Below the pieces are notes generated by a model, which made no database searches, was not told the origin of the DNA, and saw only the letters and a program-made list of their open reading frames with translations. Both the position numbers and the translations under genes were made by a program. Below, piece after piece: positions 32,601 through 40,978 of a DNA stretch of 49,516 nt. Source of the DNA: a virus. The stretch is from positions 1-49,516 of the IMG/VR virus record IMGVR_UViG_3300027736_001781; one strand, written 5' to 3'. Within the stretch, counting starts at the first letter, position 1; each line of letters starts with the position of its first letter.

Positions 32601-33434
32601 CAGGGTGTAACTTACACTATTGCAACAGCCGGTACCAATTATTCTACTGTAGGAGGACCGTCTAATACTACAGCTGCATCAATTGGAATTACATTTACTG
32701 CATCAGCTTCTGGTAGTGGATTGACTGGTGGCGGTACTGTAAATTCTCATAATGCAGAGATTGGAAGCGGCAAACCATTTGTTCTAGTAACTAATGCTGA
32801 TGACAGCAAATCATTAACAGTTGACTCATTAGCTCAAACTGCGCTATATAATCATTGCTCTAATAATTTATTAGCTGGTCATGTTCTAAGATTTACGTAT
32901 AATGGAATTACTAATGCCACTCGCGATATGGTTATTAAGAGCATATCAGTAGTTTTAAATGGAAGCACTCCGGTGTTGTATATCACATTAGTTGGATTTG
33001 ATGGAGTTACCACTATTCAAGATACTGTTAATGCAATAGGTGCACAGATATTCTGGTTATCTCACTTTAAATCAGATTATGCTCCATCTGGAGGTTCTAC
33101 TCATAGTAAATATGTGACTAAGAAAATTAATTTCTCACGTCCTTCCGAGATGCTTAAAATTATGTTTGCAGCAGTTATTCCACCAGATGCAAATGTTGAA
33201 GTATATTATAAAACAGGTTTAAGCGTAAGCGGAGACTTTATTGCATCTTCTTATAATAAAGTTGAACCAAAATCTGGCTATACTAAGTCTTTAACTGAAT
33301 TCACTGATATCACATGTGATATTGAAGGATTAGATGCATTTGATAGTGTGATGGTTAAACTAGTTATGAAATCCATAAATAAATCTCAGGTACCACGTAT
33401 TAAAGATTTTAGAGTAATTGCATGCGCCGCGTAA
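26694..33434 (+). CDS. Giant DUF4815-type tail/baseplate protein
   Basis: The 2246-residue protein is the largest gene here. Its N terminus (DYSEDNKFYKILFRPGYAVQARELTQLQTILQEQVRRHGDHIFKEGAMVIPG) is that of DUF4815 proteins, which occur after gp8 in aquatic T4-like phages, in the place of gp9/gp10 of T4. Later segments include RYTMRDIGSLERRIQDLEYYTSLTLTELETKNM (coiled-coil-like, about residues 950-985), and the GWFDPLAQTFLVQQEGGAFITSIDLFFESKD with MRIEIREVVNGYPG block (about 1580-1630), a conserved carbohydrate-binding-like fold in this family. The C-terminal about 650 residues are beta-rich. A tail-pin or fibre-attachment role is likely. It overlaps the next gene by 13 nt. Confidence 0.75.
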   Translation: MALDFSIEPFFDDYSEDNKFYKILFRPGYAVQARELTQLQTILQEQVRRHGDHIFKEGAMVIPGQISYDLNLNYVKLSFSAGVKAENILSGIVGKEIRNSLGLIAKVVTYTLKENNDLDTIFVKYQNSVQTITGINVSAFAPNDILTPVDGSTGYNVTVADIALPTGKGCSATIQRGVYYIKKNFVLVTDQTIILDKYTTTPSYRVGLKLNEEVIYPEDDENLLDNALGSPNYSAPGAARYFMDLVLSKIDLRVSASPFSDFNTSNDEDFIDLLALQEGRVIFKVDRTQYAELEKTLARRTYDESGDYSLSPFNMQVRELRNNLRGDWAAGEKFIQGDIIKVTDGSTGFWYFVAVTNGTSSNLSSKPAAFKTNKPTGFSLQTIDSITDNDITWEYVLYPDFNQGVYTFTAGDSEYSTFTLNDHIRLAGHSCIGVESGKAYVRGYEIEKLSTEFLPIQKSRNLPVGSAALATFFAANSLPAIQDSISPSKTVDIDVSSGSYVQVTGLDYFPNLVDLPTVNLHSAVKGSISTGTVIGTARVRALEKLDTSNVSPALWTYNLFLFDVKMNVAKDFKNVLSITNNANSATAFRCNTVLQNGITAMNNPVGDSLIYALPDYAVSSILEATYSVVIPFTKVASSSKIEQDAPTGYTFESIFDSDNYVLMNNTTGVAVALVAGSNLTATNNKLTITGLTNTQSYTVFAAMKRSDAVNAEVNFTVTDLASPLQLTAQAAATATTITLGHPYVTRITSILMDARGFTTQTAANPVYSLNITSRYNFNSSQKSSHMDLASITLAPGQSAPTGPIRISYEYLATGSQDPGGFFGVNSYTYSDDSRMTYDQIYSVSNLSLRDSVDFRAMASGAGFALKYFPKYGTTASFKYTHYYSRIDNVSLTNTGQFILNRGVPSDFPSEPTIPANSMKLARLSVEPYTFKGSRNNGILVDRVENKRYTMRDIGSLERRIQDLEYYTSLTLTELETKNMRIVDADGNERYQNGFLVDSFDGQGVGNTGSEDWNASVDTKNKELRPFFSQKQVSLLENVSAASRTYKVSGDLVTLPYTETELIAQRKASISEFLNPYALYSWKGIVDINPWSDTWFATQYRPDIILTDESQYIAVKTKAEKDGVLGTVWNAWQTVFSSTKSLAERKSNLGQWSTADNEVLNASNNGGTFWRSRSTFTAEELDLIGNTNRDVWSAQASSVAGSRVVTVETSATETTQARAGVRSFIVDKVDSKILDDRVVDTQIVPYIRPRAVLFTGYGFKPSTRMYSYFDNTSVEDYITPATRLKVAKIDGYEAKFDTVRNAGSAVSEPTRTVYYSDGTAISGTITLTLNSTSVEGLATAFTQQVEVGDILNVGTPTKYTVTAITDNDTLVISPAWTAATESGVSAKVIGPKHTTEEVEVAFNHGEVIKEYVNGTATGNTAIVVGQEVYGTDYYLHVLNIKGNGQFSTASNAYFEGEYLSTNGLKPRAKFVSGGRTDYTSLVSSLTGLITGIFRIPSSPLVKFRTGKRELRFSDSSSTNPATRGDQESTSGGMIYEANGLVEIKQRTILSTRTASVTSTQVSDQNTIVSTSDRVTRDTGWFDPLAQTFLVQQEGGAFITSIDLFFESKDEKIPMRIEIREVVNGYPGSAVIPFSRVEKKAASIATSTDSTIATTFTFPSPVFLQNGVEYALVALSDSNIYKIWISQTDTLDVATKVRISSQPYNGVLFKSQNGSTWTADQTQDMKFVIRRAVFDTSQSRSIELIPPKLSAKTLDFNPFNFISGSKKCRVNHSNHGMIDGEVVKFTSRQVIDSINGIPATEIFRNTGYTISNVELDYYIVEFPTASNASGQVGGSYITATENYEFQTSMIEIAEIVPPGTSISYSAKVINHSDVSSEFPMIPKENYTFPETKVYPSSMNYTSTTFPSGLSVIATLYPSSSLNSVSPVIDLGRLAMTLVSNKIDDPTLSVNDTELDYFRISGANGVAATSIIQGVTYTIATAGTNYSTVGGPSNTTAASIGITFTASASGSGLTGGGTVNSHNAEIGSGKPFVLVTNADDSKSLTVDSLAQTALYNHCSNNLLAGHVLRFTYNGITNATRDMVIKSISVVLNGSTPVLYITLVGFDGVTTIQDTVNAIGAQIFWLSHFKSDYAPSGGSTHSKYVTKKINFSRPSEMLKIMFAAVIPPDANVEVYYKTGLSVSGDFIASSYNKVEPKSGYTKSLTEFTDITCDIEGLDAFDSVMVKLVMKSINKSQVPRIKDFRVIACAA

Positions 33435-33661
33435 TTCCACAATTCGCAAAAGTAGAAGGGCATGAATCTTTTGTAAGAGACATGTCTTCTCATGCTATAG
33501 TTTCTACTAATGATGATGAATTTACTGCATATCAGAGAAAAAGATTCTCAGAAAAAAAACAAAAACAAATAGTAGAACAACAGTCGCAAGAAATTGCTTC
33601 TCTAAAGTCTGATATAGAAGAAATAAAGCAAATGCTTAGCCAAGTTCTTAGAGGAAAATAA
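33422..33661 (+). CDS. Small coiled-coil phage protein
   Basis: The 79-residue protein overlaps the preceding gene by 13 nt. The first half, KVEGHESFVRDMSSHAIVSTNDDEFTAYQRKR, has a pattern seen in many T4-like phages (RDxSSHAIxSTN). The second half is a coiled coil (EKKQKQIVEQQSQEIASLKSDIEEIKQMLSQVL). Homologous small proteins are usually placed in baseplate or neck clusters; function unknown. A role as assembly or trimerisation partner of the DUF4815 protein or the following fibre would fit its position. Confidence 0.75.
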   Translation: MRRVIPQFAKVEGHESFVRDMSSHAIVSTNDDEFTAYQRKRFSEKKQKQIVEQQSQEIASLKSDIEEIKQMLSQVLRGK

Positions 33662-33664
33662 TCA

Positions 33665-35287
33665 ATGGCAACAACGTTTAATCCTGTACGTTTAGGTACT
33701 TTAGAGTATGTAAACTTATCTACCAATCTTACATTAGGCACAAGTAGGATTGATGGAGTCATTGTCGTATCTGGTAATAGAATTTTAGTTAAAGCACAAA
33801 CTGATAGATCTCAGAACGGCATATACACAATTGGTTCTAATGGAAGTTGGACTAGAGCTTCTGATTTTGCAGCAGCATCTAGTGTAGATGGTGGTACGAT
33901 TGTATTCGTTCAAGAAGGCGATAACCTAGCAGATACTGGTTGGGTGATTAGTACTAATGGAAGTACTACAGTAGGAAGTGGAAATATAGAATTTGAAAAG
34001 TTCTCTATTAACTTAAAGATTCAAGGTGCAAGCATTCCATCTTCTATTATTCTTCGTGCTGAAAAGGGTTATCCATTAACCATTGAAGAACTAGATAACA
34101 ACTTTAAATATCTTGGAGTTTCATTAACTCAAAAACTAAACACAATTGATTTTAATTCAACCTCTGTAAGAGATAAAATCAATGCATTAAGTGCTGCTCA
34201 AGCAAATTTAAACTCTTGGAAACTCCAAGATAAGCTACCTTCTTTTTCATCTGCACCAAATACTATCGCAGTAAGAGACGGCGATAGTAGTTTAACTGCA
34301 ATTAATTTTATTGGTCACTTAACTGGATACGCCGATGATGCATATAATGCTGATCACGCCGACGTTGCAACTGATGTCGATGGTGTAGTTCAAATTACTA
34401 ATGGTGGAACTGGTTCTACTGATGCAGTAGGTGCTCGTACTAACCTTGCAGTAGTTGGTATTGGCGGCGGAGAGCAAATGACAGGTAGACTAAGATTAGC
34501 TCCTGGTGCAGCTAATTATGCTTCTTTAAGAATTCCTCCATATAACGTTCAACCTACTACTCCAGAAAATGGAGATGTTTGGGCTAATACTACAAATTTA
34601 TTTTATCGCTTAAATAGTGTAACTTCTACATTCGCGCCATTAGAAAATCCAGTATTTACTGGAAGCGCTCAAACTCCTGATGCATTAATCTCTAGCAATA
34701 GCGCAACAATTGCAAACACAAAATTTGTTTGGTTACATAGAACAGAAATTAATACTGCGTTAAATTTAAAAGCACCTCTTGCAGCTCCTGCTTTAACAAA
34801 AGATGCAAATGATGTTTTCCCAACTACTCCAACACCAGTAACAACTGATGGAAGATTTAGAGTTCAAGGTGATCCTGGATATAATGCGCTTGTAGCACCT
34901 GTTTTTATTGAAGTTGGTTCTACGAAAATAGCTAATACTCAATATGTAGTTAATAGAATTAGTAAAACTTTATTAGATTATTATACTGGCGTAGCTACTG
35001 ATGCTGCGATTGCAGCCGCGCTGGTTTCTTATTCTACTTCTACTCAAGTAGATGGTAAAATAACTACAGCACTAACTAGTTATTATACTAAGACAGCAAC
35101 TGATACTACGTTCACTAATTATACCACAACTACAGGTATGAATAATGCAATTTCTAATGCAGTTTCTACAAGAGCGTCAAAAGTTTATGTTGACGAGCAG
35201 CAACCGATGTGGGGAACCTCTCGCAAATTTATTCAAACCACCGAGCCAACAACAGCGGTAGAAGGTGACTTCTGGTTTAAAGTCTAA
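33665..35287 (+). CDS. Tail fibre protein
   Basis: The 540-residue protein begins with a phage-fibre domain (ATTFNPVRLGTLEYVNLSTNLTLGTSRIDGVIVVSGNRILVKAQTDRSQNGIYTIGSNGSWTRASDFAAASSVDGGTIVFVQEGD) found at the N terminus of many fibres. It then has QITNGGTGSTDAVGARTNLAVVGIGGGEQMTGRL, a common fibre linker, and low-complexity Thr/Ala/Ser-rich repeats (ATDAAIAAALVSYSTSTQVDGKITTALTSYYT). The end is EGDFWFKV. No S74 chaperone is visible. It is the first of the fibre genes and follows the coiled-coil gene after 3 nt. Confidence 0.8.
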   Translation: MATTFNPVRLGTLEYVNLSTNLTLGTSRIDGVIVVSGNRILVKAQTDRSQNGIYTIGSNGSWTRASDFAAASSVDGGTIVFVQEGDNLADTGWVISTNGSTTVGSGNIEFEKFSINLKIQGASIPSSIILRAEKGYPLTIEELDNNFKYLGVSLTQKLNTIDFNSTSVRDKINALSAAQANLNSWKLQDKLPSFSSAPNTIAVRDGDSSLTAINFIGHLTGYADDAYNADHADVATDVDGVVQITNGGTGSTDAVGARTNLAVVGIGGGEQMTGRLRLAPGAANYASLRIPPYNVQPTTPENGDVWANTTNLFYRLNSVTSTFAPLENPVFTGSAQTPDALISSNSATIANTKFVWLHRTEINTALNLKAPLAAPALTKDANDVFPTTPTPVTTDGRFRVQGDPGYNALVAPVFIEVGSTKIANTQYVVNRISKTLLDYYTGVATDAAIAAALVSYSTSTQVDGKITTALTSYYTKTATDTTFTNYTTTTGMNNAISNAVSTRASKVYVDEQQPMWGTSRKFIQTTEPTTAVEGDFWFKV

Positions 35288-35289
35288 AT

Positions 35290-36900
35290 ATGATTGAATT
35301 TACATTTGATGGCACAATTAAAAAATTGACCGCGATCGCTGATTGCGTTTTGTCGTTTGTATTAGTTGGCGCTGGAGGTGCACCTGGAGGCTATGATAGA
35401 TATGGCCCATCTACAGGTATAAGTGGTGATACTTTAAATGGAAAAGTATCATTAAAAAAGGGAGATATTCTCTATTGTGCTGTGGCTAGTAGAGGCCTCC
35501 AAGGGGTTGGAGGTTGGTATACTCAACCTGGAGGTGTAGGAGGAACTTCAATAGACGGTTTCTCTGGAGGCAGAGGAGGAAACTCTGGGCCTAGTGGCGC
35601 TAGTGGTTCTGGCGGTGGTGGCGGTGGTGCCACTGTGCTATGGAAAAATTCTTTAACGCCAACTCTTGGAGAAGTGACATATACTTATACATCTGTCATT
35701 CATAAATCTTCATACATCACTGGTAATTTTTCTCCATTTTATTTAATACGTCCACTTGCAACCAGTAATGGATTTTTCGTTAGAAGCGCTGAAGCTTTAA
35801 CTAGAAACAATAGTATTAATAATCAGCGTGATTTGCGCGAATGGTGGGTAGTTATTAATGGCGCTATAGTATATCATAGTACAACTTATCCTCCAATTGA
35901 ATATTTGGCTAATAAATTCATATCATCTGAATATGCACTTTGGGAAACTTGGCCCGGCGGTGGCGATTTTATTACAATTTATGATGTAGAAGAAAGAATA
36001 CAGACGCCTAATTATGGCAGTAATAATATTGTTGCAATTGCTGCTGGCGGTGGTGGCGGTGGCGGTGGCGGTTGTTTCGGTCCTGGATATATAAGTGCAA
36101 ATCCTATAGTAGAAAAAACATATGTTGGATCAATGAGTCAGGATCCTTGGCATGGTATACTTGCTCCTGGGCAGTCTGGATATTATGTTTTTGGTCGAGC
36201 ATATTATGATGGTGCTAATGAAGGCTCTGTAGAGCTCTTTAATGGCTCGATGGTTATCGTTGTTATAAATGGAAAGATAGTTCAGGGCGTAACAAACAAT
36301 GTTAATATTTCTCCAAAACTTGCTGTCCCAACTGAATATATGGGAGAGGTTTTTAGTGAATCAGATGGTTATTTTCAAAGAAACGTAGTTCAGTGTTTTA
36401 GTTTTAGATCTACATTTGATATTGATTTAGTTCCTAGGAGAGCTTATGCGTATTCGCAATCAGCGAATGGATTATATGATACGCGCGGTGCAGCTGGTCA
36501 ATATCATCGTGGAGACGGCGGCGGTGCTGGCGGCGGCGGTGGTGGATATCGTGGCGGATCTGGCGGAACTGCTCCAGGCGGTGATACTGGAGGACAAGCT
36601 GGTTCTAATGGTATGTCATACCTTTCACCAGAAGTAACTCCTGTATATGATATTAATGTAGGACAAGCTGGTTCATATGGAGGCAATTGGGATGTTAATG
36701 TATATGACAATGATACAAATGGATATGCAGCCTTCGATTCATTGCAAACTAACGCATTCGTATATACGAAAAGCGTAAATGGAGTGGAATACACTAAAGT
36801 AAATACTCCAGCATATTATCCAAAAGCTCCATATCTACAAGACTGGGAATATATCCAAGTTGAAGATAACGCTATGCCACCATCATACTACAATGGTTAA
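35290..36900 (+). CDS. Glycine-rich adhesin-like fibre tip protein
   Basis: The 536-residue protein has three clusters of glycine repeats: residues about 72-114 (GGVGGTSIDGFSGGRGGNSGPSG, GGGGGGA), 252-262 (AAGGGGGGGGGG) and 408-437 (GDGGGAGGGGGGYRGGSGG). They alternate with beta-rich stretches. Sets of Gly-rich loops packed as polyglycine-II helices are a feature of gp38-type adhesins of T-even phages (T2 type). N-terminal motif: IEFTFDGTIKKLTAIADCVLSFVLVGAGG. The gp38 analogy is structural inference. The start abuts the preceding fibre gene (2-nt gap). It could form a receptor-binding tip. Confidence 0.65.
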   Translation: MIEFTFDGTIKKLTAIADCVLSFVLVGAGGAPGGYDRYGPSTGISGDTLNGKVSLKKGDILYCAVASRGLQGVGGWYTQPGGVGGTSIDGFSGGRGGNSGPSGASGSGGGGGGATVLWKNSLTPTLGEVTYTYTSVIHKSSYITGNFSPFYLIRPLATSNGFFVRSAEALTRNNSINNQRDLREWWVVINGAIVYHSTTYPPIEYLANKFISSEYALWETWPGGGDFITIYDVEERIQTPNYGSNNIVAIAAGGGGGGGGGCFGPGYISANPIVEKTYVGSMSQDPWHGILAPGQSGYYVFGRAYYDGANEGSVELFNGSMVIVVINGKIVQGVTNNVNISPKLAVPTEYMGEVFSESDGYFQRNVVQCFSFRSTFDIDLVPRRAYAYSQSANGLYDTRGAAGQYHRGDGGGAGGGGGGYRGGSGGTAPGGDTGGQAGSNGMSYLSPEVTPVYDINVGQAGSYGGNWDVNVYDNDTNGYAAFDSLQTNAFVYTKSVNGVEYTKVNTPAYYPKAPYLQDWEYIQVEDNAMPPSYYNG

Positions 36901-36930
36901 TTATATAGTAAAGTATTTAGGAGAAAAACT

Positions 36931-38382
36931 ATGAGTTTTATGAATACCTATGCTGTATGGTCTGGGCCTTTAAGAGATGTTCCAGGAACTGGAAGTATAG
37001 GCAGCGATATATCGTGTAAACTAACATGGAAAGTATATTTTCCAGTTACTCAGGACTATACTTTTGAATTAACTGCAGATAATTATGGAGAGTTATTGGT
37101 AGATGACACGCGCATAGTATACACTAGCGATGGTGACTTTAGTTCATGGTTATTAACTACGACTGTTACGAAACGTATTACTATTGGTTGGCATACAGTA
37201 ACAGCGTATGCCAGAAATTATGGTGGTCCTGCTGGCGTTGGCGGAAGAATAACATATCTAAAACAAATCTTAACTTCTGTTACTTCAGTTTCTGAAACAT
37301 TCACATCAGAAATTACTGAGATTTGGACCACTCTTAGTGAAATTAATCCATTATCAGAACCTAAGTATTATACTCCATTAAACGATTTGGATCAGCTATC
37401 ATATTCTAGTGGATTATTAAATCTATCTTATAAACTTGCAATTAGTAGCAATATTAGAGCATACACTAGTAATCAATGGACTAATCCATTTGCTGGACCA
37501 GCTCCAACTACAAGAGGATGGACTGGTACTGATTTTAATACGATACCAGCTGGAGCATCAGGGTATTACGTATTGGGAAAACTTAGATATTTTTACTTTT
37601 ATCCAGAATCGTATTGCGTAGTTATCGATGGTGTAAAAGTATATGGACCAAGCTCATCGCCTCCACCAGATTCTATAGCTAAAGCTCAACCATACAGCGG
37701 ACAATATGTATATGCTTCTCGAGTTATGTCAGATGACAGTGAATGGGATTGGGCATATGCATATGATTTTTATACTCCAGTAAAAAATACTATTGGAAGT
37801 GACACGTTTACTTGGAATGTGTATTTTCCCACAAGCGGAAATTATCATATACAATTAACACTAAATGATTATGGTATTATGAAAATAGATAATTTTACAA
37901 TGATAGATTTATCTAAGTCTCAAGTAAGTAATTGGAATTCAATTAATTCTAGAACAGTAAAGCTTACAGCAGGTTATCATACTATAACTATACAGAATAC
38001 GAATCTTGGAGGCCTTGGCGGAGTTGCTGCTAGAATTTATAGTGGTAGCACTGCAACAGGAATTCCCCTTTGGACTACAAGAGATAATTATAATGTAAAC
38101 TCAGTTGAAACAGTAACAGGAATTAATGAATGGAAACCTATTGAAGAAGTTAAAGTAAAACGAAATGGTCAATGGCTTACAATTCCTAATGTCTACGTTA
38201 AGAGAAATTCTGCCTGGGTTAAAGTGTTTGGAAATGAAACACCGACATATACTTCTATAAGTGGATCGATGAATAATACTTCTGGTGCTATGTATCCACC
38301 GTTTGCCCCTCCTCCAATTCCAGATGTTGAATATAATTATCAAGGTAATGCTACTGGCTATGGCAGTTCAGATGTATTCTAA
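36931..38382 (+). CDS. Protein with two PA14-like carbohydrate-binding domains
   Basis: The 483-residue protein carries two copies of a beta-sandwich of the PA14/GLEYA type. Copy 1, about residues 28-107: TWKVYFPVTQDYTFELTADNYGELLVDDTRIV ... TIGWHTVTAYARNYGG. Copy 2, about residues 288-368: TWNVYFPTSGNYHIQLTLNDYGIMKIDNFTMI ... LTAGYHTITIQNTNLGG. The TADNYGELLVDD and LNDYGIMKIDN elements are the conserved PA14 turn. The C terminus is hydrophilic and Pro/Tyr-rich. PA14 domains bind glycans; here they may bind surface sugars of the host. It begins with AGGAGA before the ATG. Confidence 0.7.
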   Translation: MSFMNTYAVWSGPLRDVPGTGSIGSDISCKLTWKVYFPVTQDYTFELTADNYGELLVDDTRIVYTSDGDFSSWLLTTTVTKRITIGWHTVTAYARNYGGPAGVGGRITYLKQILTSVTSVSETFTSEITEIWTTLSEINPLSEPKYYTPLNDLDQLSYSSGLLNLSYKLAISSNIRAYTSNQWTNPFAGPAPTTRGWTGTDFNTIPAGASGYYVLGKLRYFYFYPESYCVVIDGVKVYGPSSSPPPDSIAKAQPYSGQYVYASRVMSDDSEWDWAYAYDFYTPVKNTIGSDTFTWNVYFPTSGNYHIQLTLNDYGIMKIDNFTMIDLSKSQVSNWNSINSRTVKLTAGYHTITIQNTNLGGLGGVAARIYSGSTATGIPLWTTRDNYNVNSVETVTGINEWKPIEEVKVKRNGQWLTIPNVYVKRNSAWVKVFGNETPTYTSISGSMNNTSGAMYPPFAPPPIPDVEYNYQGNATGYGSSDVF

Positions 38383-38386
38383 TGTC

Positions 38387-38394
38387 AATAAATA
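38387..38394 (+). promoter_or_regulatory. Late-promoter-like motif AATAAATA
   Basis: One base off TATAAATA, in the gap between the PA14-like gene and the S74 fibre gene. The ATG with its AAGGA site lies 28 nt downstream. Confidence 0.4.
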
Positions 38395-38421
38395 TAGTAT
38401 AGAAATTTAAGGAAAAAAGAA

Positions 38422-40620
38422 ATGGCATTTCTAAAATACAGAGTTTCAAAACCAGCTGTAGGTAGCGTAAGAAGCGCAGATGTAAGTGGAAGTCAATTGT
38501 CGAATGATGATATTGACTTGAACTTTGCCACGCTCGATTATAAAAAGTTTGAAACAGCTGGCGGTACGATTAGTGGTAACGTTACTATCACCGGTGATCT
38601 TACTATTACTGGTTCTAGTACTACCATTAATACTGCTACTCTAAACGTTGATGATAAGAACATTGAATTAGGTGCCGTTGATAGTCCTACGAATGCCACA
38701 GCCGATGGTGGTGGTATTACATTGTTAGGCGCCACTAATAAATCAATTATTTGGGATAGCACCAATTCAAACTGGACATCCAGTGAGAATTGGAATATTG
38801 CATCTGGTAAAACATTTAAGATTAATAACGTTGAAGTTTTAGCAACAAATAAAGTTCAACAATTATCATATACTTCATTATATCCAAACGCATTGTTAGC
38901 TACTAACATTGATAGAACCAGCAACGTAGTTACTGTTACAACATCAACCGTACATGGTTTTATAGTAGGTGATGTAGTTTCATTAATGCCAGAAAATAGT
39001 TTTAGTACTTTCTATGGAGCCCTTGATGTTACTATTACTGCTGTGCCAAGTACAACTACATTTAGATTTACACAAACTGGTATAGATGCAACTAGTGGTT
39101 CTGGCACGTATGTGTTAAAGGGAAGCCAAACTTCGTTTGTTTTACGCGATAGTTTTGGAGATATACGATTAGGTAGATTTGTGTATGCGCAAAACTATTC
39201 TGGTAATTGGAATGGCGTAGCAATTCCTCCATTAAAAGGTGGAACTGGATTAACTGCTTTAGCAGCAGGAGATATTTTCTATGCGTCTAGTACAACTGCA
39301 ATTTCTAGATTAGCTAAAGGTACTGATGGCCAAGTTCTTAAGTTGTCAGGCGGTCTACCAGCGTGGGGCACAGATATCGATACTAATACTGTCACTACTG
39401 TTAAAGGTGGCACTGGCACTGCAGTATCTGGTGTGGTAGAATTTGCTGCTGGTACTAATGTATCTATTACTCAATCTGGACAAATTATTACTATTAATTC
39501 TAGTTATGTAGACACTAACACTGATACTACATATTCAATTGCATCAGGTACTGGCACAGGTGGCGCTAATTTAGGTTTAGCAGCTGGTGGATCTGGATCA
39601 GGTACTGATAACGTATTATTTCAGAGCGATGGTGGTACTACAGTATCAAGTCCTGATGCTAATACTATTAAGATATCTTCACCATCAGTTGGAGATGGTG
39701 CTCTTACCATAAACTCAACTGCAGCATTAACTAGTGTTGCTGTTACTCTAGCACTAAGTGGTGCATATTCTGCTAACACTTCTACAGCAAGAGAATTACA
39801 GTTTAAAGTAGGTCCAGCACTAACAGCTCTCGCAACGTTTATGGGAACTGCTACTGCAGGCTTTATTAGACGTACAGCTGCAGACACTTATGCTATTGAT
39901 ACTAGTACATACCTAACATCATATACAGAATCTGATACCTTAGCATCTGTAACAGGAAGAGGTAATGCTACAACAACGACATTATGTAATTTCAATGGCG
40001 GTCTTAGTGTTGACTATTTGCAACGTCTTACAATTGGTGGTGCGACCAGCGCGGAAGGTGCTTCTTTTGTAAAAACTCCCGATGATGATGTTAGTTATTA
40101 TTGGGGGGCTACATTAGTATCAGGGCTGTATGGCTCACTGTCGTATGCTGTAGGTCAAACTAACACATATGCTACTAGATTTGTAACTGGTTTAACTCAA
40201 GGTTATAACAATGGAAGATCGCATTCTTTCCAAAGAGCTTCTACTTACAGTGGCGCAGGTTCTGCTATTTCTTGGGTCGATCTCTTGTATATTAAACATG
40301 ATGGATCTGTTTGGGCAAAAGGTGACGTAACTGCTTACTCTGATGCTCGTGTTAAAGGAAATGTTAAGACTATAGATAATGCTCTTAATAAAGTAGAACA
40401 ATTAAGAGGCGTTACTTATGAAAGAACTGATTTAGAAAATAAGAAGAGCCTTGGCGTTATTGCTCAAGAAGTTCAAGCAGTACTTCCAGAACTTGTATCT
40501 GAAGATCAAGATGGTATGCTATCGGTTGCTTATGGAAATATGGTTGGTGTTCTAATTGAAGCTATTAAAGAATTAAATGCTAAAGTTGAAGATCTCCAAA
40601 AACAAATTGCTAATAAATAA
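38422..40620 (+). CDS. Tail fibre with S74 intramolecular chaperone
   Basis: The 732-residue protein. N-terminal MAFLKYRVSKPAVGSVRSADVSGSQLSNDDIDLNFATLDYKKFETAGG; middle beta-repeat fibre with NGTIT-type repeats (LTITGSSTTINTATLNVDDKNIELG), GGTGLTALAAGDIFYASS and SYTESDTLASVTGRG linkers. From about residue 640 the C terminus is a Peptidase_S74 (endosialidase chaperone): YSDARVKGNVKTIDNALNKVEQLRGVTYERTD ... SLGVIAQEVQAVLPELVSEDQDGMLSVAYGNMVGVLIEAIKELNAKVEDLQKQ, with the Ser-Asp autocleavage site at YSD. It is the only fibre here with this domain; the domain folds the trimer and is usually cut off. Confidence 0.9.
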   Translation: MAFLKYRVSKPAVGSVRSADVSGSQLSNDDIDLNFATLDYKKFETAGGTISGNVTITGDLTITGSSTTINTATLNVDDKNIELGAVDSPTNATADGGGITLLGATNKSIIWDSTNSNWTSSENWNIASGKTFKINNVEVLATNKVQQLSYTSLYPNALLATNIDRTSNVVTVTTSTVHGFIVGDVVSLMPENSFSTFYGALDVTITAVPSTTTFRFTQTGIDATSGSGTYVLKGSQTSFVLRDSFGDIRLGRFVYAQNYSGNWNGVAIPPLKGGTGLTALAAGDIFYASSTTAISRLAKGTDGQVLKLSGGLPAWGTDIDTNTVTTVKGGTGTAVSGVVEFAAGTNVSITQSGQIITINSSYVDTNTDTTYSIASGTGTGGANLGLAAGGSGSGTDNVLFQSDGGTTVSSPDANTIKISSPSVGDGALTINSTAALTSVAVTLALSGAYSANTSTARELQFKVGPALTALATFMGTATAGFIRRTAADTYAIDTSTYLTSYTESDTLASVTGRGNATTTTLCNFNGGLSVDYLQRLTIGGATSAEGASFVKTPDDDVSYYWGATLVSGLYGSLSYAVGQTNTYATRFVTGLTQGYNNGRSHSFQRASTYSGAGSAISWVDLLYIKHDGSVWAKGDVTAYSDARVKGNVKTIDNALNKVEQLRGVTYERTDLENKKSLGVIAQEVQAVLPELVSEDQDGMLSVAYGNMVGVLIEAIKELNAKVEDLQKQIANK

Positions 40621-40636
40621 GTAAGAGGAATTCAAT

Positions 40637-40978
40637 ATGGCCGTATTAGCAAATTTAGAAATCGATCAAGGATCTGATTTCGTAACTCAAATGATTTTAG
40701 AAAATGATGACGGAACTCCTATGAATTTGACTGGAATCTCAGTCTATTCTCAATTTCGAAAAAGCTATAACTCAACTGTAGGGTATTCATTTACTTCAAC
40801 TATGGTCGATGCTCTTAATGGGTCATTCAAATTATCGTTATCTGGAACTACTTCAAGTACTATAAAGCCAGGAAGATACTTATATGATGTTGAAATATTA
40901 AATACATTAAACAATACTAAAAATAGAGTTGTTGAAGGCATTGTTTCGATTAATCCAGAAATTACTAGAATACCATGA
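40637..40978 (+). CDS. Small beta-sandwich virion protein
   Basis: The 113-residue protein: LANLEIDQGSDFVTQMILENDDGTPMNLTGISVYSQFRKSYNSTVGYSFTSTMVDALNGSFKLSLSGTTSSTIKPGRYLYDVEILNTLNNTKNRVVEGIVSINPEITR. The IDQGS...L.LTG....RK...S......PG.Y.YD.......VVEG pattern is a compact Ig-like/BppU-type fold common in fibre loci of T4-like phages. Likely function: baseplate or fibre attachment. The next gene overlaps its stop by 4 nt (ATGA). Confidence 0.7.
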   Translation: MAVLANLEIDQGSDFVTQMILENDDGTPMNLTGISVYSQFRKSYNSTVGYSFTSTMVDALNGSFKLSLSGTTSSTIKPGRYLYDVEILNTLNNTKNRVVEGIVSINPEITRIP

